This document shows, piece after piece, positions 23,963 through 31,923 of a stretch of 64,000 nucleotides of DNA. The notes under the pieces are model-generated. The model ran no database searches. It saw only the letters and a program-made list of their open reading frames with translations, and was not told the DNA's origin. A program made the position numbers and the translations under genes. This stretch comes from Bin87 sp026710825 (GTDB taxonomy: Bacteria; Chloroflexota; Dehalococcoidia; Lucifugimonadales; UBA3495), in NCBI GenBank assembly GCA_965232815.1, contig OZ247427.1:2976001-3040000 (forward strand). The letters run 5' to 3'. Numbering within the stretch: position 1 is the stretch's first letter; each line of letters starts with the position of its first letter.

Positions 23963-24370
23963 ATGTCCACGGTCGGGATTGACCATATCGCCATGCCCAC
24001 AGCCGATGCGGAACGGCTGATGGCTTTCTACAAGAACCTGGGTTTCGCGATCAATGATGAAGAGGAATGGAGGGCCGGCGCCGCCAACATATTCTCCATC
24101 CAGGTGGGAGATTCCAAGATCAATGTCCACCCGGAAGGGTACATGGCGGATTATCGCGGCCCGACCGCCGTGCCCGGGTGTACCGACATCTGCTTCGTGT
24201 GGAACGGTAGCGTGGAGGATTGCCAGAAGATGCTGGCGGACGCCGGCGTGGAGGTGGTGCGCGGACCGGGGCCACGCAAAGGCGCGCGACAACGGGGAGT
24301 ATTGCCGGCGGTGAGCCTATATGCCCGCGACCCCGACAACAACCTGCTGGAATGGATGGTTTACCAATAG
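23963..24370 (+). CDS. VOC-superfamily protein, second copy
   Basis: A 135-residue paralogue of the previous gene, with the same length and very high similarity (for example GIDHIAMPTADAERLMAFYKNLGFAIN, AVPGCTDICFVWNGSVEDCQKML, and YARDPDNNLLEWMVYQ). The metal ligands are conserved. A GGAGGG site lies a few bases before the ATG. The tandem arrangement of two nearly equal small VOC genes suggests recent duplication, perhaps giving a heterodimer or two substrate specificities. It is followed at 35 bases by the ThDP-dependent decarboxylase gene. Confidence 0.87.
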   Translation: MSTVGIDHIAMPTADAERLMAFYKNLGFAINDEEEWRAGAANIFSIQVGDSKINVHPEGYMADYRGPTAVPGCTDICFVWNGSVEDCQKMLADAGVEVVRGPGPRKGARQRGVLPAVSLYARDPDNNLLEWMVYQ

Positions 24371-24404
24371 ACCGAGAATTTCTCGAGTCACCAGGAGCAC
24401 AAAC

Positions 24405-26078
24405 ATGGCACGGATGCTAGGCAAGCACGCGTTGGCGGAGATGCTGGTCGCAGAGGGCGTTGAGTACATATTCGGGAACCCGGGCACCAGCGAGACGCCA
24501 TTCCTGGACGGGCTGCAGGACTACCCACAATTGCGATACGTGCAGGCCCTGCAGGAAGGTACAGCGGTGGGTATGGCGGATGGTTACGCGAGGGCAACCG
24601 GCAAGCCGGCGTTCGCCAACATCCATATCGCGGGCGGCCTGGCCAATGGCATCAGCGGGCTCTACAACGCCTTCCGGGGCGGTACTCCGTTGGTTTTGAC
24701 AGCGGGCAACTCGGACACACGAATGCTGATCAACGAGCCCGTGCTGTCGGGCGACCTGGTGGAGATGACCGAGCAGTACACCAAGTGGAGCGTGGAAGTC
24801 CGGCACGCGTCCGACATTCCGGTGGCGATCCGGCGGGCGTTCAAGGAGGCCAAGACACCGCCCACGGGTCCGGTATTCGTGTCGTTCCCGTGGAACACAC
24901 TGGACGAGGAGATAGACTTTGATGCCGCGGCGTCGTCCGAGGGCTACTTCAGGATACGCCCCGACACCGCTGCCGTGGCGAAGGCGACCGAACTGCTGGC
25001 ATCGGCCGAAAACCCGGTTATCGTGATCGGCGACCGGGTCGCGCAAGCCGGCGCCGTGGAACAAGTTACACGGGTGGCGGAACAGACGGGCGCCCGGGTG
25101 GTCGCCACATCGTATTCCGAGGTCAATTTCCCGACCTCGCACCCGCAGTGGGGCGGGATGCTCAACCTGAACAGCCCGGCGACGGCACGGCAGTTTGAGA
25201 ACGCGGACGTGGTTTTAGCGGTAGGTACGGACGTTTTCGCGTCGTTCCTGTACGTGGACGTGCCGTTCCTGAGGCCGGACGCGAAGCTGATCCACCTGGA
25301 CAGCAATTACTGGGAGATCGAAAAGAGCTACCCGACCGAGGTTGGGATGATGGCCGACCCAGCCGCCGGCATGTCCGACCTGGCAGAGTCGTTGGACGGC
25401 GCGATGACGGGAAGCCAGCGGGAAGCCGCCGCGACCAGAGCCGCCACCCTGGCCGCCAGGCGAGAGCGGGACCACGAGCGATACCAGGAACGCATCAAGC
25501 CCACGTGGGAAAACCGGCCCATGCCCGTCGAGCGGATGATGCACGAGTTGGCCGCGGCGGTACCGCCGGATACCATCATCGCTGACGAAGCAGTGACGTC
25601 GCGTCCCGCAGTGAACCGGGCCTTTGATTTCGAGAAGCCCGGGGACATCTACGGCATCCGAGGCGGAGCGCTGGGGTGGGCGATGCCTGGGGCGCTGGGC
25701 GTCAAGCTGGCGCATCCGGACCGGCCGGTTCTGGCGGTGGTAGGAGACGGGGCATCCATGTACACGGTGCAGGCGCTGTGGACGGCCAGCCGGTACAACA
25801 TTCCGGTGGTCTACGCGATCTGCAACAACCAGGCGTACCGGATCCTCAAGGTCAACATGGAGGTTTACCTGCGGGACATGCTGGACGACCGGGAGCGGGA
25901 CAGCGACTACGTTGGCATGGATTTTGCCAACCGCCTGGATCTGGCGATGATGGCGCAGGCCATGGGCGTGCACGGCGAGCGGATCGACGATCCTGAGGAG
26001 ATCGGGCCTGCGATCAAGCGGGCGTTCGAGAGCGGGAAACCGGCGTTGCTGGATATTTCCATCAGCGGAGCGTTGTAA
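24405..26078 (+). CDS. ThDP-dependent decarboxylase, benzoylformate decarboxylase/acetolactate synthase-like
   Basis: A 557-residue enzyme using thiamine diphosphate. The N-terminal PYR domain has EYIFGNPGTSETPFLDGL and ALQEGTAVGMADGYARATGKPAF with the cofactor-activating Glu. The C-terminal PP domain shows WAMPGALGVKLAHPDRPVLAVVGDGASMYTVQALWTASR and the NN of AICNNQAYRILK, the Mg-ThDP motif. The NPGTSETPFL start is closer to benzoylformate decarboxylase-like proteins than to true acetolactate synthase. The ATG at 24405 with AGGAG upstream is the start; a longer frame overlaps the VOC gene. Substrate is an aromatic or aliphatic 2-oxo acid by family. Confidence 0.88.
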   Translation: MARMLGKHALAEMLVAEGVEYIFGNPGTSETPFLDGLQDYPQLRYVQALQEGTAVGMADGYARATGKPAFANIHIAGGLANGISGLYNAFRGGTPLVLTAGNSDTRMLINEPVLSGDLVEMTEQYTKWSVEVRHASDIPVAIRRAFKEAKTPPTGPVFVSFPWNTLDEEIDFDAAASSEGYFRIRPDTAAVAKATELLASAENPVIVIGDRVAQAGAVEQVTRVAEQTGARVVATSYSEVNFPTSHPQWGGMLNLNSPATARQFENADVVLAVGTDVFASFLYVDVPFLRPDAKLIHLDSNYWEIEKSYPTEVGMMADPAAGMSDLAESLDGAMTGSQREAAATRAATLAARRERDHERYQERIKPTWENRPMPVERMMHELAAAVPPDTIIADEAVTSRPAVNRAFDFEKPGDIYGIRGGALGWAMPGALGVKLAHPDRPVLAVVGDGASMYTVQALWTASRYNIPVVYAICNNQAYRILKVNMEVYLRDMLDDRERDSDYVGMDFANRLDLAMMAQAMGVHGERIDDPEEIGPAIKRAFESGKPALLDISISGAL

Positions 26079-26110
26079 CAGCCGGCGCCACAGGATGCGG
26101 AAACGAATGA

Positions 26111-26132
26111 GGGCGGGAATCAACCCGCCCTT
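26111..26132. terminator. Hairpin between convergent genes
   Basis: GGGCGGG (26111-26117) and CCCGCCC (26124-26130) flank a 6-base loop, followed by only TT. It lies between the stops of the ThDP enzyme and the EVE gene and may serve both, weakly. Confidence 0.55.
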
Positions 26133-26156
26133 AACGCATTATACGGCCGCTGGGTA

Positions 26157-26639
26157 TCAGTCTTCGGGGCACTCGGCCATGTCCAACACCTCGGCCCATT
26201 CCTCCGGCGTCACGGGCTGGATGGACAGACGTTGCCCGCGCCTGGTCACCAGCATCTCGGACAGGGCAGGGTTGGCTTTCAACTCGTTGAGGCTGATGAA
26301 CCGGGGGAGGCGGCGCTCGGCCTTTATGTCGACCATCATCCATGTTGGGTTGGTCGGATCGGATTTGGAGTCGTAGTAACGGGAATCGGGATTCCAAGCG
26401 GAATCGTCGGGATAACCCTCGCGTACGATACGGGCGGTGCCGATCACGCCGGGCGGTTTGGCGTTGCTGTGATAGAAGAGGACATGGTCGCCGACCTTCA
26501 TGTCGTCGCGCATGAAGTTGCGAGCCTGGTAGTTCCGTACGCCGTCCCACTCCGCCGTTTGTCCATCCTCGGACTCTAGGTCATCGTAAGAGTAGGAGGA
26601 GGGTTCGGACTTGAAAAGCCAGTAGCGCGGTTCGGGCAT
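26157..26639 (-). CDS. EVE domain-containing protein
   Basis: A 160-residue single-domain EVE protein, related to the PUA, YTH and ASCH folds that bind modified bases. It has RYWLFKSEPSSYSYDDL, WDGVRNYQARNFMRDDMKVGDHVLFYHSN, GVIGTARI, DPTNPTWMMVDIKA and FISLNELKANPALSEM, all standard for this family (human THYN1, bacterial YqhF-type). Some EVE domains bind 5-methylcytosine or its oxidised forms and are linked with modification-dependent restriction, but a stand-alone protein like this has no known fixed role. No nuclease gene is adjacent. Confidence 0.93.
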   Translation of the reverse strand: MPEPRYWLFKSEPSSYSYDDLESEDGQTAEWDGVRNYQARNFMRDDMKVGDHVLFYHSNAKPPGVIGTARIVREGYPDDSAWNPDSRYYDSKSDPTNPTWMMVDIKAERRLPRFISLNELKANPALSEMLVTRRGQRLSIQPVTPEEWAEVLDMAECPED

Positions 26640-26672
26640 GATGAATGCTCCAATCAGGCAGCCGGCGGCGAT

Positions 26673-27017
26673 TTACACAGCGTCCGTGCCGTGCTCGCCG
26701 GTGCGGATGCGGATGGCGTCCGAGACGGCGTAGACGAAAATCTTGCCATCGCCGGGGTTGCCGGTGATGGCGTTGGTGCGAATGACGTCCACCGCCTTGT
26801 CGGTGTCGTCGTCATTGACGACCACTTCCAGCTTGACCTTGGGCAGCATGTCGATGTGGTAGGTACCCAAACCCCTGGCGGCGGTTACCTCGACACCACC
26901 CTGGGCACCGCGGCCGCTCACTTGCGTGACGGTCAGGCCGACTATGCCGGCGTCGCTGAGGGCATCTTTCACGGTATTCAGCCGCTCCGGACGAAATATT
27001 GCTTCGATCTTGATCAT
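26673..27017 (-). CDS. PII-family nitrogen regulatory protein without the usual T-loop tyrosine
   Basis: A 114-residue PII signalling trimer subunit that senses ATP/ADP and 2-oxoglutarate. Clear features are IEAIFRPERLNTVKDAL, GIVGLTVTQV, LPKVKLEVVV, and the C-terminal GDGKIFVYAVSDAIRIRTGE. The T-loop, usually GRQKGHTELYRGAEY, is here GRGAQGGVEVTAARGLGTY: the 2-oxoglutarate-site Gln is kept, but the uridylylation Tyr is replaced by Ala. Control by GlnD is therefore unlikely. No amtB or glnA gene lies nearby. A GGAG ribosome site precedes the ATG, and a TAGAAT element lies about 40 bases upstream. Confidence 0.9.
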   Translation of the reverse strand: MIKIEAIFRPERLNTVKDALSDAGIVGLTVTQVSGRGAQGGVEVTAARGLGTYHIDMLPKVKLEVVVNDDDTDKAVDVIRTNAITGNPGDGKIFVYAVSDAIRIRTGEHGTDAV

Positions 27018-27061
27018 TGGAGTCTTCTCCTGATAGCGCCTTGATTATGTCGTTATTCTAA

Positions 27062-28690
27062 TCACCGGCGAATCTGGATGCCAGCCGCCTCCCGATCGAA
27101 ACAGCCGGCGATCAGGTCTTCCCGTTCCTGCCGCAACACGTCCTTGCGCACACGCAGGCTGGGAGTGCGCGGGAGTTCATCGCGGACTTCGATATAGCGG
27201 GGAACTTTGAAGTACGCCAGATTTTCGGCGCACCAGTAGATCACGTCTTCGGGTTGGACGGATTCGCCCGGCCTGGGGGTTACGTAGGCCTTGACTTCGT
27301 CCTCCCCCAATTCGGACGGGACGGCGATGATGGCGCAGTCGAGGACGCGCTCGTGGCGCTTGATAACGTCCTCGACTTCCTGGGACGAGATGTTCTCGCC
27401 GCGGCGGCGAATGACATCTTTCTTGCGATCGACGAAGTACAGATAGCTGTCGTCGTCAAGCCAGCCGAGGTCTCCGGTGAACAGCCAGCCGTCGCGCAGG
27501 GACGCATTGGTCTCGGTCTCGTTCCGCCAATAACCCGCCATGGTTGCAGGGTTGCGGATGGTGATTTCGCCGGGGGTACCGTTGGGAACCGGCGCGCCGG
27601 AATCGTCCACGATACGCACGGAGTTTTCGAAGGTCGCATCGGGGTGCTGGCGAGGCTGTCCAGACGAGTTGGGACGGCGCTCTCCACGGATGGTCTCGAT
27701 GGTCCCGTAGCAGGTTTCAGTCATCCCAAAACCGACGATGATGTCGGTGCCGAATCGATTTTCAAACTCGGACAGAAACTCGGGAGAGAATGAGGGAGAG
27801 CCGTAAAACAGTCTGACAGTGTTATCGCGGTCATCGGGCTGCGGGTCGTTTTTGGCAAGGACCGGCATCATCATGCCAATGAAGTTGACCACGGTGGCAC
27901 GAGCGTCGCGCACCTGCTGCCAGAACCGGGACGCGCTGAAGCGATCCTGCACGATCAGGGTGGCGCCGGACGCGAGAGTCCCCATGGTGCTGTAGTACTG
28001 CGCGTTGGCGTGGAAGTAGGGGAGGCAGGTGAAGAAGCGGTCATCGGGGCTGGCCTGGGTCCACAGAGCGAACCCCTGGCCGGCGGAAACGTACATCTGG
28101 TGAGTTACCTGCACGCCCTTGGGGTTGCCGGTGGTTCCAGAGGTGTACTGCAGCATGGAGATGTCGGTGGGCGACACTGATGGCAGTTCGAGTACAGGGT
28201 CGGCGTCGGACAAGAGTTGGCCGTAGTCCTGCCATCCGCTGGATGCCGCGCCGCCCACGAGCAAACGGTGGCGGACGCACGGGGCGATGTCGGCGGCTTG
28301 CGTGGCGACATCGACCAGATCCTGGTGAGCCACGAGTGCCGAAGCCTCGGCGTTGTTCAGGATGTACGCCATCTCGTCGCGGCGGTACGCCGTGTTGATA
28401 GTGACGGCGATGCCGCCGATGAGGGACAACCCGAACCAAGTGTAAAGCACCTCGGGAACGTTGGGCAAGAAGAGGCACACGCGGTCGCCGTGGCCGATAC
28501 CCAAGGACCGGAACATGCCAGCAGCGCTGCGGCACCGCTCCATGAACTGGCGGTAGGTTATCTCCTGACCCGCGATTTCGATGAACACCTTGTCCGGATA
28601 CGCCGCGGTGACGGTCTCGAGAAATTCTCCCAGGGATTTTTCCCAGGATCGACGACCGGACAACGGTTCCAGACCAAGAATGCTGCTCAT
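27062..28690 (-). CDS. AMP-dependent acyl-CoA ligase
   Basis: A 542-residue adenylate-forming enzyme that activates a carboxylic acid to its CoA thioester. Motifs are ITYRQFMERC at the start, LQYTSGTTGNPKGVQVTH for phosphate binding, GFGMTETCYG, LFTGDLGWLDDDSYLYFVDRKKD and IRRRGENISSQEVE, with the C-terminal lysine region RTPSLRVRK. It most resembles the medium/long-chain or crotonobetaine (CaiC-like) group. The start at 28690 gives MSSILGLEPL; an in-frame ATG two codons earlier is equally possible. A frame to 28789 overlaps an upstream promoter-rich gap and is not needed. It is divergent from the DUF35-thiolase pair. Confidence 0.9.
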   Translation of the reverse strand: MSSILGLEPLSGRRSWEKSLGEFLETVTAAYPDKVFIEIAGQEITYRQFMERCRSAAGMFRSLGIGHGDRVCLFLPNVPEVLYTWFGLSLIGGIAVTINTAYRRDEMAYILNNAEASALVAHQDLVDVATQAADIAPCVRHRLLVGGAASSGWQDYGQLLSDADPVLELPSVSPTDISMLQYTSGTTGNPKGVQVTHQMYVSAGQGFALWTQASPDDRFFTCLPYFHANAQYYSTMGTLASGATLIVQDRFSASRFWQQVRDARATVVNFIGMMMPVLAKNDPQPDDRDNTVRLFYGSPSFSPEFLSEFENRFGTDIIVGFGMTETCYGTIETIRGERRPNSSGQPRQHPDATFENSVRIVDDSGAPVPNGTPGEITIRNPATMAGYWRNETETNASLRDGWLFTGDLGWLDDDSYLYFVDRKKDVIRRRGENISSQEVEDVIKRHERVLDCAIIAVPSELGEDEVKAYVTPRPGESVQPEDVIYWCAENLAYFKVPRYIEVRDELPRTPSLRVRKDVLRQEREDLIAGCFDREAAGIQIRR

Positions 28691-28859
28691 GTGCATAACT
28701 CTAAATGCGCCCATCGGCTGGAATAAAAGCGGATTCACGCTAACACGGAGGGCCGGCACGGTCAATAGGGCCGCCGCCGGGCACGGCATGGACCACGACG
28801 AGAGCTATTTTCTTGCGGTTTAATGGCGCTATGCGCCGGCGCAAGCGACACGGTTTCGT

Positions 28860-28888
28860 TTGACACGGTTTCGGGGCAGACTTAGACT
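28860..28888 (+). promoter_or_regulatory. Promoter for the DUF35-thiolase operon
   Basis: A consensus -35, TTGACA (28860-28865), 17 bases and TAGACT (28883-28888). The -35 lies within a short direct repeat, GACACGGTTTCG twice, 15 bases apart. Confidence 0.75.
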
Positions 28889-28938
28889 TCCTGCCAATTC
28901 CCCCAAATAGCCGGCATGGTCCGGCTTTGTGAGTTGCC

Positions 28939-29349
28939 GTGCCTGTTTCTGTAGATGAAAAATGCCTTCGCCTGACCGGCGACGACGGGACATCCGGAAC
29001 ACTTTTGGGGATGCGTTGCACTGAGTGCCGAATTGTCGTTTTCGGCCCTGCCACTTTCTGCCAATCCTGCTCGTCGCCAGGGCTGGACGAGATCGAGCTC
29101 GCCACGGGCGGCGTGCTGTACAGTTACACCATAGTGAGGGTTCCGCCGCCCGGTTGGCCGGGTCCGGTTCCCTACGTACTGGGTGAGGTGGAGTTGCCGG
29201 AGGGGCCCCACGTGCTGGCAGAGGTCATAGAATGCACACACGACGCCCTGCAGGTCGGGATGCCGATGACGCTGGCGCTGCAACCCGTGTCCATGCCGGA
29301 CGTTCCGGGTTCCGAGCGGGTCGTGTACAAGTGGCGTCCCGCCATGTGA
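28939..29349 (+). CDS. DUF35 (zinc ribbon plus OB-fold) acyl-CoA-binding protein
   Basis: A 136-residue protein with an N-terminal rubredoxin-like zinc ribbon (cysteines at about 27, 30, 41 and 44) and an OB fold (GVLYSYTIVRVPPPGWPGPVPYVLGEVEL). Such proteins form obligate complexes with thiolases or HMG-CoA synthase and shuttle or bind acyl-CoA. The next gene, 60 bases on, is indeed a thiolase. The start is a GTG at 28939; a Met at the zinc ribbon (29011) would remove the helical N-terminus. The promoter at 28860 is well placed. Confidence 0.88.
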   Translation: MPVSVDEKCLRLTGDDGTSGTLLGMRCTECRIVVFGPATFCQSCSSPGLDEIELATGGVLYSYTIVRVPPPGWPGPVPYVLGEVELPEGPHVLAEVIECTHDALQVGMPMTLALQPVSMPDVPGSERVVYKWRPAM

Positions 29350-29408
29350 ACGGACTAATGAGATGAGTGGCCAATTGATATGAGCGCGCAGTTGAAAGGA
29401 GGTTCGTG

Positions 29409-30563
29409 ATGACCCAGTTTCGGCCGGGGCGAGATGTTTACGTGGTCGGGGTGGGATTGCACGCCTTCGGGCGCTTTCCGGACCAAAGTCTGTCGGATCT
29501 GGCACGCGATGCGGTGGTGGACGCGCTGCAGGACTCAGGGATTCCGTGGACAGCGATACCGGTGGCGTACTTCGGGCACGTTTATTACCAAGGTATGTCG
29601 GTAGGCGAGACCACGCTGGCGCAGCTGGGGCTGACGGGTGTCCCGATCATCAACGTTGAAAACGCGTGCTCGAGCGGTTCGACCGCATTCTGGCAGGCGT
29701 ATTGGGGCGTGACGTCGGGGGTATTTGACGTGGCGCTGGCGTTCGGAGCCGAGAAAGTGCCGGGAGGACCGGTGACGGTGACGGCAGAAGACAGCCCGGC
29801 CCGGTACATTGGCGGCGATCACATGATGGCCGGCTACGCGCTGCGCATGAAGCGGTACATGGAGGAGACGGGCGCCACGGCGGCCGCGCTGGCGCAGGTG
29901 ACGGTGAAGGCGCGGCAGAACGCTGCCATGAACCCGTATGCGCACCGAAAGGATACCTATTCGGTGGAGGACGTACTGAATTCAAGGCTGATTGCCGATC
30001 CATTGACGCTGTACCAATGCTGCCCCACCAGCGAAGGGGGCGCGGCGGCCGTGTTGTGCGCAGGGGATACCCTGGACGCCTATGGTGTCGACCGGAGCCG
30101 GGCCATCCGGATCGCGGCGGCGGCGTTGACATCGGGCAACTACAACGGCCGGGGGAGCGACCACTCGGCGTTCAGCCCGTACCGCACGGAACCGGCGGCG
30201 CTGCAAGCTTACGAGATGGCTGGCATCGGTCCCGAGGACGTGGATCTGGTCCAGGTGCACGATGCGGCGACCATCGGTGAACTTCAGCAGATTGAAGCCC
30301 TGCATCTGTTCCCGTACGGGGAAGCGTGGCAGGCCACCGCGGAGGGCCGGACCGCGTTGACCGGAGATGTACCGGTGAATACGGATGGCGGGTTGCTGGC
30401 GATGGGGCACCCGTTCGGCGCAACGGGCATCCGGATGGTACACGAGACCGTGACCCAACTCCGCGGCGAAGCAGGCCCTCGCCAAGTGGAGAACCCTCGG
30501 GTCGGCGTCGCCCAGTGTTCCGGAGCGGGCGATGTCACGACCGTGCACATCCTGACGCGGTAA
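29409..30563 (+). CDS. Thiolase family protein (acetyl-CoA acetyltransferase/SCP-x type)
   Basis: A 384-residue thiolase-fold enzyme that cleaves or forms C-C bonds in acyl-CoAs. The nucleophile cysteine is in VENACSSGSTAFW (about residue 87), with DVALAFGAEKVPGG, PTSEGGAAAVLC, NTDGGLLAMGHPFGATGIRMVHE carrying the catalytic His, and the C-terminal GVAQCSGAGD cysteine. The SCP-x type usually works with a DUF35 partner, and that gene is immediately upstream. The ATG at 29409 has a perfect AAAGGAGG six bases before it, preferred over the GTG at 29406. Confidence 0.92.
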   Translation: MTQFRPGRDVYVVGVGLHAFGRFPDQSLSDLARDAVVDALQDSGIPWTAIPVAYFGHVYYQGMSVGETTLAQLGLTGVPIINVENACSSGSTAFWQAYWGVTSGVFDVALAFGAEKVPGGPVTVTAEDSPARYIGGDHMMAGYALRMKRYMEETGATAAALAQVTVKARQNAAMNPYAHRKDTYSVEDVLNSRLIADPLTLYQCCPTSEGGAAAVLCAGDTLDAYGVDRSRAIRIAAAALTSGNYNGRGSDHSAFSPYRTEPAALQAYEMAGIGPEDVDLVQVHDAATIGELQQIEALHLFPYGEAWQATAEGRTALTGDVPVNTDGGLLAMGHPFGATGIRMVHETVTQLRGEAGPRQVENPRVGVAQCSGAGDVTTVHILTR

Positions 30564-30567
30564 TATT

Positions 30568-30611
30568 TTACCCTCACCCCAGCCCTATCCCACCGAGGGA
30601 GAGGGAGCGAA
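30568..30611 (+). repeat. Intergenic hairpin repeat of the CCCTCACCC...GAGGGAGAGGG type
   Basis: Downstream of the thiolase, CCCTCACCCCAGCCCTATCCC is followed by GAGGGAGAGGGAG, so CCCTATCCC can pair with the G-rich arm. The layout resembles short interspersed palindromes common in GC-rich bacteria. The G-rich arm also supplies the ribosome site of the next gene. Confidence 0.55.
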
Positions 30612-30616
30612 GGCGA

Positions 30617-30901
30617 ATGGCCAACTATCTGATCATGGCGGCGATGAAAGGCCGGTTCATGTCGGAGCAGGGCAACCTGTACGACAATTTCCAGATGCTT
30701 GGCTACGTGGAAGGAGCGTCGCCATTTGACGCTGTGGCGGCGTTTTTCGACCAGCCGAAGTTTCCCATCGTTTGGTCTGATGTGGAATACATGTGGGCGG
30801 AACGCCTGGCCGAAGACCCGTCGACGGGGCACCACGGGGAATACGAAAAGGTGTACATCGCAACGCTTCGAGAGCGTTGGGAAGGGAGTTCACGAAACTG
30901 A
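30617..30901 (+). CDS. Small hypothetical protein
   Basis: A 94-residue protein with no family I can name. The sequence (MANYLIMAAMKGRF, then GYVEGASPFDAVAAFFDQPKFPIVWSDVEYMW, ending with YIATLRERWEGSSRN) is mixed alpha/beta and has no signal peptide or membrane segment, and reads as a genuine soluble domain of YCII-like size. GGGAGCG and AAGGCG precede the ATG; the upstream hairpin repeat supplies this site. A strong terminator follows its stop by three bases. Confidence 0.7.
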   Translation: MANYLIMAAMKGRFMSEQGNLYDNFQMLGYVEGASPFDAVAAFFDQPKFPIVWSDVEYMWAERLAEDPSTGHHGEYEKVYIATLRERWEGSSRN

Positions 30902-30904
30902 AAA

Positions 30905-30930
30905 GGGGCGGATTCACATCCGCCCCTCTG
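30905..30930. terminator. Bidirectional rho-independent terminator
   Basis: A 9-bp stem, GGGGCGGAT (30905-30913) with ATCCGCCCC (30918-30926). AAAA precedes it, which becomes TTTT for the minus-strand transcript, and TCTGATT follows. It serves the small gene ending at 30901 and the aldolase gene ending at 30948. Confidence 0.8.
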
Positions 30931-30947
30931 ATTGTATTGGGTGAGGG

Positions 30948-31730
30948 TCAGACGGAGGCGGCTTTGGACCGCAAACGGGTGAACTCGGTCCGGAAGCCTT
31001 CCGCAAGCGCGCGGCGGTCGGTGCCGTGTAGCACGAAGCGGGCGCCCTGTTCGATCCAGTACTCGGACAGTTCGGGAGTCTGGTGGTGGACCAGTGTGGG
31101 TATCCCGCGCGATTCGCACTTGTCGATGATGCCCTTGACGGTGGTCTTGTAAATCTCCTGCCCGTAATCGTCGGGGACACCCAGGGAGATGCTCATGTCG
31201 TTGGGTCCCACGAAGATCGCGTCGATGTGGGGGACATCGAGGATGGCGTCCAGATTGTCCACCGCGGCCTGGCTTTCGATACCGACGATGCAGATGTTGT
31301 TACGGTTGCGCGCGTCCAGGTATTCGCGGCTGGCGTCGCTGGGGAATCCGCCGGACTCCAGGGCTGCCTCGGCAGCCGCACCCTTGAGCGGACGGAATTT
31401 GGCAGCTTTGACGACTTCACGCACTTGGTCGACGGATTCGCAATAGGGGGCCAGAATACCCTGAGCTCCCGCATCGATCGCCATGGTGACGTAATGGGAA
31501 TCGGGAATGGGGATCCGGACTATGGGCACCACGCTGATGGTGTTGAACATGGTCAGATAGTCGCCAAGTTCTCCCCGACTGCGGGGGCTGTGCTCGGTAT
31601 CGATGATGACGTAGTCCAGGCCCACGTCATCGAGGATGGGTATCCATCGGGGACTCCGGTTGATGCTGATCATCGTGCCGAAGATGCGGCCACCTTGGCT
31701 GAGAGTGTTTTTGAGATCTGCGCCGCTCAT
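30948..31730 (-). CDS. HpcH/HpaI-family aldolase
   Basis: A 260-residue class II metal-dependent aldolase of the HpcH/HpaI/citrate lyase group, which cleaves hydroxy-oxo-acids to pyruvate plus an aldehyde. Diagnostic parts are GTMISINRSPRWIPILDDVGLDYVIIDTEHSP, VPIVRIPIPDSHYVTMAIDAGAQGILAPYCES, IVGIESQAAVDN with the metal-ligand Glu, and DAIFVGPNDMSISLG with the metal-ligand Asp. A GGAG site lies a few bases before the ATG at 31730. It stands alone with a shared terminator downstream; natural substrate unknown. Confidence 0.92.
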   Translation of the reverse strand: MSGADLKNTLSQGGRIFGTMISINRSPRWIPILDDVGLDYVIIDTEHSPRSRGELGDYLTMFNTISVVPIVRIPIPDSHYVTMAIDAGAQGILAPYCESVDQVREVVKAAKFRPLKGAAAEAALESGGFPSDASREYLDARNRNNICIVGIESQAAVDNLDAILDVPHIDAIFVGPNDMSISLGVPDDYGQEIYKTTVKGIIDKCESRGIPTLVHHQTPELSEYWIEQGARFVLHGTDRRALAEGFRTEFTRLRSKAASV

Positions 31731-31858
31731 AGAGATTGACTCTCCTTGCTATCGGTATTGGAATAGTTCGATTGGGATGGCCCGGCGGCGCCGGACGGTC
31801 GAGCGAGTATAGCACGGGGCGTCGCTGACACATGGCGGAACCGATCTCGTCGCCGGTG

Positions 31859-31867
31859 TGCTAGAAT
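31859..31867 (+). promoter_or_regulatory. Extended -10 promoter for RNase D
   Basis: TGCTAGAAT, an extended -10, with no clear -35. Transcription would start near 31874, which supports the TTG at 31924 as the RNase D start over the upstream GTG at 31858, which lies within the promoter. Confidence 0.6.
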
Positions 31868-31923
31868 CCTGTTGGATACTGTCGTCTAGACGCGAATTAC
31901 GGAGCATATCCAAGGGAAACAGT

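Noticed and set aside
26157..26639. EVE protein as part of a restriction system
   Set aside because: No McrB-like ATPase or nuclease gene lies beside it; single EVE proteins are widespread.
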